A stretch of 35,727 nt of DNA from JAWXBM01 sp037968555 (GTDB taxonomy: Bacteria; Pseudomonadota; Gammaproteobacteria; Xanthomonadales; SZUA-36), in NCBI GenBank assembly GCA_037968555.1, contig JBBKVS010000335.1:1-35727 (forward strand), given 5' to 3'. The notes under the pieces are model-generated. The model was given only the letters and a program-made list of their open reading frames with translations. It ran no database searches and was not told the DNA's origin. Shown here in pieces: positions 32,085 through 35,727 of this stretch (positions are counted from its first letter, which is position 1; every line of letters begins with the position of its first letter). The position numbers were made by a program, and so were the translations under genes.

Positions 32085-33341
32085 TCAACGCTTCATGAAG
32101 TTGAAAAACTCTTCATTAGTCTTGGAGGCTTTCAACTTATCCAGCATGAATTCGATCGCTTGTGCCTCATCCATGGGGTGCAATAATTTGCGTAATATCC
32201 ACATTTTCTGCAGCTGATCCTGCGAAATCATCAGCTCTTCACGGCGCGTGCCTGAGCGGTTAATGTCTATGGCAGGATAGGTGCGACGCTCAGCGATTCG
32301 GCGATTCATGTGAATTTCCATGTTGCCGGTGCCTTTGAATTCTTCGTAAATGACTTCATCCATCTTGGAACCCGTGTCCACCAGCGCAGTGGCAATGATA
32401 GTCAACGAGCCGCCTTCGGTTACATTGCGAGCCGCACCAAAAAAGCGTTTGGGGCGCTGCAGGGCGTTGGCATCCACACCGCCGGTCAAAACCTTGCCGG
32501 ATGAGGGTGCGACGGTGTTGTAAGCTCGCGCCAGACGGGTGATGGAGTCCAGCAGGATGACTACATCCAGTTTGTGTTCGACCAACCGCTTGGCCCGCTC
32601 AATCACCATTTCTGCAACCTGAACATGGCGCGATGCAGGTTCGTCAAAAGTGCTGGATATCACTTCGGCATCCACCGAACGCTGCATTTCGGTTACTTCT
32701 TCTGGTCGCTCATCAATCAGCAGAATGATCATCTTGCAGTCAGGATGATTGGCACGGATGCTGGTCGCGATGTTCTGCAGCATGATGGTTTTACCAGCTT
32801 TGGGTGGTGAAACCACCAGGCCACGTTGGCCTTTGCCTATAGGAGCTACCAGGTCAATGATTCGCGCAGTAATATCTTCGGTACTGCCGTTGCCTCGCTC
32901 AAGGTTCATCTGTCTGCGGGGGAATTCCGCTGTCAGGTTTTCAAACAGGATTTTCTGTTTGGCCGCATCGGGCGATTCGTAATTCAATTCCTGCACTTTC
33001 AAAAGTGCAAAATATCGTTCGCTGTCCTTGGGCGGCCTGATTTTGCCGGTCAGCATGTCGCCGGTGCGCAGCGAAAAGCGGCGAATCTGGCTGGGTGACA
33101 CATAAATGTCATCTGGACCGGCCAGGTAGGAACTGTCCGCCGAGCGCAGGAAGCCAAAGCCGTCCTGCAATATCTCCAGAACTCCGTCACCAAAAATGGC
33201 TTCGCCATTCTTGGCATGGGCTTTGAGAATGGAAAATATGACGTCTTGCCGTCGTTGGCGCGCTACGCCTTCGAGTCCCATCTCATTGGCTATTTCCAAT
33301 AATTCGGAAACCGATTTTTGTTTGAGTTCAGTCAGGTTCAT
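32085..33341 (-). CDS. rho: Transcription termination factor Rho
   Basis: Rho is a hexameric RNA-dependent ATPase that releases RNA polymerase. The 418-residue protein (E. coli 419) has the N-terminal helical domain, the primary RNA site DGFGFLRS (60-67) with YVSPSQIRRFSLRTGD, Walker A SPPKAGKT (178-185), Walker B VVILLDSITRLARAYN, the Q-loop region GGVDANALQRPKRFFGAARN and R-loop area of FDEPASRHVQV. No good ribosome binding site precedes ATG 33341. A 381-base non-coding stretch lies upstream; in E. coli rho is autoregulated within its leader. Confidence 0.98.
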   Translation of the reverse strand: MNLTELKQKSVSELLEIANEMGLEGVARQRRQDVIFSILKAHAKNGEAIFGDGVLEILQDGFGFLRSADSSYLAGPDDIYVSPSQIRRFSLRTGDMLTGKIRPPKDSERYFALLKVQELNYESPDAAKQKILFENLTAEFPRRQMNLERGNGSTEDITARIIDLVAPIGKGQRGLVVSPPKAGKTIMLQNIATSIRANHPDCKMIILLIDERPEEVTEMQRSVDAEVISSTFDEPASRHVQVAEMVIERAKRLVEHKLDVVILLDSITRLARAYNTVAPSSGKVLTGGVDANALQRPKRFFGAARNVTEGGSLTIIATALVDTGSKMDEVIYEEFKGTGNMEIHMNRRIAERRTYPAIDINRSGTRREELMISQDQLQKMWILRKLLHPMDEAQAIEFMLDKLKASKTNEEFFNFMKR

Positions 33342-33722
33342 GGATTCAATTCAGCTAGAGAGCCTTTTAAAGGCCGAAGGGGGGTTAGTTTATTTGTCAG
33401 ACAGGCCTGTGAGGCCTGGTAAAAAATTGTGATGAATATAGGTACCTGTACCGACCAAAGTCTCACAGGAGATTCAAAATTTATTTTAATCAGTCTGGCC
33501 AGAAGACATTCAGGATTCTTGAGAAACCTTGAAAGCTTTGGCACCGTCTGGAAATACGGGTTTGGATGCGGATAAGCTAACACGATACTGCAGCATCGTC
33601 CAGTCATCTGTTTGCGCTATGCTCATTTGCTGATTCAAGTGTGGGTAGTCTTGAAACCAGCGGCTTCCATGCCTTGCTGCCATGGCCAGTTCCTGAGTTT
33701 CAGGAACTGGCTGATCTGAATT
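33342..33722 (-). promoter_or_regulatory. Non-coding trxA-rho interval, probable rho leader
   Basis: This 381-base stretch has no convincing gene. It holds three perfect hairpins: GCCTTT/AAAGGC (33362-33374), CAGGCCT/AGGCCTG (33402-33418) and a 12-base stem at 33685-33711. An 89-codon frame (33607-33338, - strand) ends in TGA overlapping the rho ATG but has no ribosome binding site and uses several rare codons. In E. coli the trxA-rho interval carries rhoL and Rho-dependent attenuation, so a leader role is plausible by synteny. Confidence 0.5.
33685..33711 (-). terminator. Twelve-base hairpin after trxA
   Basis: GCCAGTTCCTGA (33685-33696) and TCAGGAACTGGC (33700-33711) are perfect arms around GTT, starting 11 bases beyond the trxA stop. 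No T-run follows on the - strand, so it is likely a trxA 3'-end stem or weak terminator rather than a classic one. Confidence 0.6.
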
Positions 33723-34049
33723 TCAGACTACTTCATCCAGAAAGGCTTTCAGCTGTCCCTTGGTAAGGGCACCAACTTTGGTAGCCTGCACTTTGCCATC
33801 TTTGAAAACCATTAAGGTCGGAATGCCACGAATGCTGTATTGCTGAGGTGTTGCCGTATTGGAATCAATATCCATCTTGGCGACCTTAATACGGTCTTTA
33901 TATTCTACGGCGATTTCTTCAAGGATCGGAGCGATCATCTTGCAGGGGCCGCACCATTCAGCCCAGTAATCAACCAAAACGGGGCCGTCAGAGCCAAGTA
34001 CTTCCTGCTCAAAACTGCCGTCTGTCACGTGTGTAATATGTTCACTCAT
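33723..34049 (-). CDS. trxA: Thioredoxin 1
   Basis: The 108-residue protein (E. coli 109) begins MSEHITHVTDGSFEQEVL at ATG 34049, which has GGAG seven bases upstream (34060-34057). The frame is open back to 34148, but the extra 33 residues have no homologue. The active site is Trp32-Cys33-Gly34-Pro35-Cys36, the buried aspartate lies in VLVDYWAEW, and the cis-proline is in GIPTLMVF. It reduces ribonucleotide reductase, methionine sulfoxide reductases and others in the cytosol, fed by thioredoxin reductase. Confidence 0.98.
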   Translation of the reverse strand: MSEHITHVTDGSFEQEVLGSDGPVLVDYWAEWCGPCKMIAPILEEIAVEYKDRIKVAKMDIDSNTATPQQYSIRGIPTLMVFKDGKVQATKVGALTKGQLKAFLDEVV

Positions 34050-34056
34050 TATCATT

Positions 34057-34060
34057 CTCC
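34057..34060 (-). promoter_or_regulatory. trxA: Ribosome binding site fixing the trxA start
   Basis: GGAG on the - strand sits seven bases before ATG 34049. It supports the 108-residue thioredoxin rather than the longer open frame from 34148. Confidence 0.7.
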
Positions 34061-34205
34061 GGTTTTGCATGCACTTACGCCACTGGTGCGTAGCGGGTAG
34101 CGCGGTTAATATGGTTTCTTTCGAGGCCCTAAATCGCGATCCGCACAACCGGATAGGGACGCTCTGGTAGACAGGGCATTCATTTCACCCGAACCGCCTG
34201 ACGAT

Positions 34206-34232
34206 ATCAAGGCTCCTGCTTGATTTTTCAAG
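34206..34232 (+). promoter_or_regulatory. Alternative hairpins in the rhlB upstream region
   Basis: ATCAAG (34206-34211) can pair with CTTGAT (34219-34224), and the following T-run makes this terminator-like. CTTGA (34219-34223) can alternatively pair with TCAAG (34228-34232) around TTTT. The two pairings exclude each other. Stems are short, so the structure may not matter in vivo. The rest of the 252-base trxA-rhlB gap shows no gene. Confidence 0.3.
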
Positions 34233-34301
34233 CTTGGCAATCAATATGCCACTTACCAGAAGACCCGATTTGGGTCCGATGGATTACGAGTTATCAAATA
34301 C

Positions 34302-35588
34302 ATGAATATTTCTGAAAGTAAGAATCCACTGAGCGATCTGGCCTTTTCAACACTTGGCCTCGAGCCTCAGATAATGAAAGGTCTACAGGACGCAGGGTTT
34401 ACCCATTGTACCCCCATCCAGGCTTTGACTTTACCTATAGCCCTCAAAGGCAGGGATGTAGCGGGTCAGGCGCAAACTGGAACTGGCAAGACCGCAGCTT
34501 TTTTATTGGTGATACTGCAAAAATTGTTGCAGACGGATCCAGGCCCGGAGCCCCGCCAGCCAAGAGCCCTGATTCTGGCGCCCACCCGTGAACTTGCGCT
34601 ACAAATTCACCGTGATGCTGTGCTGCTGGCTGGCCAGAGTGGGCTCACACTGGGACTGGCTTATGGTGGCGTGGATTATGAGAAACAACGCCAGGCGTTG
34701 TTAGCAGGGGTAGATATCCTGATTGGTACCCCAGGCCGCATTATTGATTACTTCAAACAGAAAGTTTTTAATCTGAAACAGATCGAAGTCATGGTGCTGG
34801 ACGAAGCAGATCGCATGTTTGATCTTGGTTTTATCAAGGACATCCGATTTGTGCTGCGGCGTTTGCCGGAGCGGGATCAGCGTCAGTGCCTGTTGTTTTC
34901 AGCAACCCTGGGGCAGCGGGTGCTGGAGTTGGCCTATGAGCACATGAACGATCCGGAGTTGCTCACAGCCGAAGCTGATCAGGTAACTTCAGAAAATGTA
35001 GAGCAAACGGTTTATTACCCGGCCAACGACGAGAAATTGCCACTGTTGGCGGGATTGTTACGTAAATTCAATAGCGGCCGGGTGATCGTTTTTGCCAATA
35101 CCCGGGCGGCAACCGATAAGGTAGAGCGCACGCTCAACGCCAATGGATTTCATGCTGCTGCAATTTCCGGCAGCGTGCCGCAGAAAAAACGTGAAAGTTT
35201 ACTGAAGAAATTTCATGATGGTGAAATTCCTATTTTAGTGGCCACCGATGTGGCAGCGCGCGGCCTGCATATTCCGGATGTAACCCACGTGATCAATTTC
35301 GATTTGCCCCAGGATGCACCAGACTATGTGCACCGGATTGGCCGCACAGCGCGACTCGGTGCCAAGGGGGAGGCCATCAGTTTTGCCTGTGAAAATTATG
35401 CCTTCCATTTACCAGAGATTGAGGATTATATTGGCTACGCCATAGCCATTGAGAATCCCGGGGAAGGCATGATGCCGCAGCTCACTCGTCCACCACCGAA
35501 ACCCCGTACTGCCAAGTCAAACAGTAGACCCCGAAATGGTGGAAGCCGAGGCCGATCCAACAGAAATCATCGCGGCACAGGCAGCTAG
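34302..35588 (+). CDS. rhlB: DEAD-box RNA helicase RhlB
   Basis: The 428-residue protein (E. coli 421) has all DEAD-box motifs in order: Q motif CTPIQALTLP, Walker A AQTGTGKT (57-64), PTRELA, TPGR, DEAD (167-170), SAT, VFANTRAATDKVER, ATDVAARGLHIPDV and HRIGRTAR. The tail after residue about 395 is rich in Arg, Pro and Ser, like the RhlB C-terminus that binds RNA and RNase E. In the degradosome RhlB unwinds structured mRNA. The trxA neighbour and nearby rho match the E. coli arrangement, which supports RhlB over other DEAD-box paralogues. Confidence 0.93.
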   Translation: MNISESKNPLSDLAFSTLGLEPQIMKGLQDAGFTHCTPIQALTLPIALKGRDVAGQAQTGTGKTAAFLLVILQKLLQTDPGPEPRQPRALILAPTRELALQIHRDAVLLAGQSGLTLGLAYGGVDYEKQRQALLAGVDILIGTPGRIIDYFKQKVFNLKQIEVMVLDEADRMFDLGFIKDIRFVLRRLPERDQRQCLLFSATLGQRVLELAYEHMNDPELLTAEADQVTSENVEQTVYYPANDEKLPLLAGLLRKFNSGRVIVFANTRAATDKVERTLNANGFHAAAISGSVPQKKRESLLKKFHDGEIPILVATDVAARGLHIPDVTHVINFDLPQDAPDYVHRIGRTARLGAKGEAISFACENYAFHLPEIEDYIGYAIAIENPGEGMMPQLTRPPPKPRTAKSNSRPRNGGSRGRSNRNHRGTGS

Positions 35589-35630
35589 TGGCCTGTAACC
35601 GTCAAGGTGGTAGTAGCATGGCGAAGGAGT

Positions 35631-35708
35631 GGTGGTGCCTGGTACCGGTCTGGAGTGAGGCCGATAGCCATAGCTATCGGCTGAATGAAGACCAAGCCAG
35701 GCGCCGCC
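35631..35708. repeat. Nested imperfect palindrome after rhlB
   Basis: A perfect inner hairpin GCCGATAGC (35660-35668) with GCTATCGGC (35673-35681) sits inside outer arms 35631-35651 and 35689-35708, which are complementary with a few mismatches (GCCTGG core and GGTCT ends). A second copy of GAGCCAGGCGC follows at 35714-35724, repeating AAGCCAGGCGC at 35694-35704 with a 20-base period. No T-run follows. It could be a terminator-like RNA, a REP-type element or the start of a repeat array cut by the window edge. Confidence 0.5.
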
Positions 35709-35727
35709 AAACCGAGCCAGGCGCTAC

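Noticed and set aside
34050..34148. 33-residue extension of thioredoxin
   Set aside because: There is no signal peptide or homologue; a GGAG site sits before ATG 34049, giving the standard 108-residue protein.

Overview
The window is a chromosomal segment of a gammaproteobacterium. The evidence is a complete S10-spc-alpha ribosomal protein cluster in the classic order, a pdxB gene, and an rhlB / trxA / rho block arranged as in enterics. The S4, L2 and L22 proteins resemble Xanthomonas-type homologues from memory, but I cannot name a genus. I see no rRNA, tRNA, insertion sequence, phage gene or CRISPR array.

Layout. Bases 1-118 are the last codons of tuf (EF-Tu). Bases 182-14121, + strand, carry 28 genes: rpsJ-rplC-rplD-rplW-rplB-rpsS-rplV-rpsC-rplP-rpmC-rpsQ, then rplN-rplX-rplE-rpsN-rpsH-rplF-rplR-rpsE-rpmD-rplO-secY-rpmJ, then rpsM-rpsK-rpsD-rpoA-rplQ. 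A strong bidirectional terminator (14154-14182) follows. The - strand then holds ferrous iron uptake genes feoA-feoB under a near-ideal Fur box. Upstream of them, also on the - strand, lies the histidine catabolic set hutU-hutH-hutI. From 21365 the + strand carries dsbB, a class II (plant-type) DAHP synthase, a secreted Sel1-repeat protein and a secreted M61 peptidase with a PDZ domain. The last two genes overlap by one base. The - strand genes typA and pdxB follow. Divergent from pdxB is a tight + strand operon, mdh-prpB-prpC, which joins malate dehydrogenase to two methylcitrate cycle enzymes. It ends at a bidirectional terminator (32032-32067) facing rho. The window closes with rho and trxA (-) and divergent rhlB (+), followed by a long imperfect palindrome.

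How the genes work together. The first 14 kb supply ribosomal proteins, the SecYEG channel core and RNA polymerase alpha. feoAB imports Fe(II) and is probably repressed by Fe-Fur. HutH, HutU and HutI take histidine to formimidoylglutamate; the later hut steps and the hutC regulator are not here. Mdh can make oxaloacetate, the co-substrate of PrpC, and PrpB closes the cycle to pyruvate and succinate; the dehydratase/isomerase steps must be encoded elsewhere. Rho, RhlB and thioredoxin are housekeeping functions.

The window is overwhelmingly housekeeping and I did not find a clear new defence or mobile system. The best leads are the coupled Sel1-M61 exported pair with a palindrome at its predicted transcription start, the mdh-prpB-prpC fusion of pathways, an unusual G4 motif in FeoB, a structured rho leader, a possible two-state hairpin before rhlB, and the palindromic element after rhlB.
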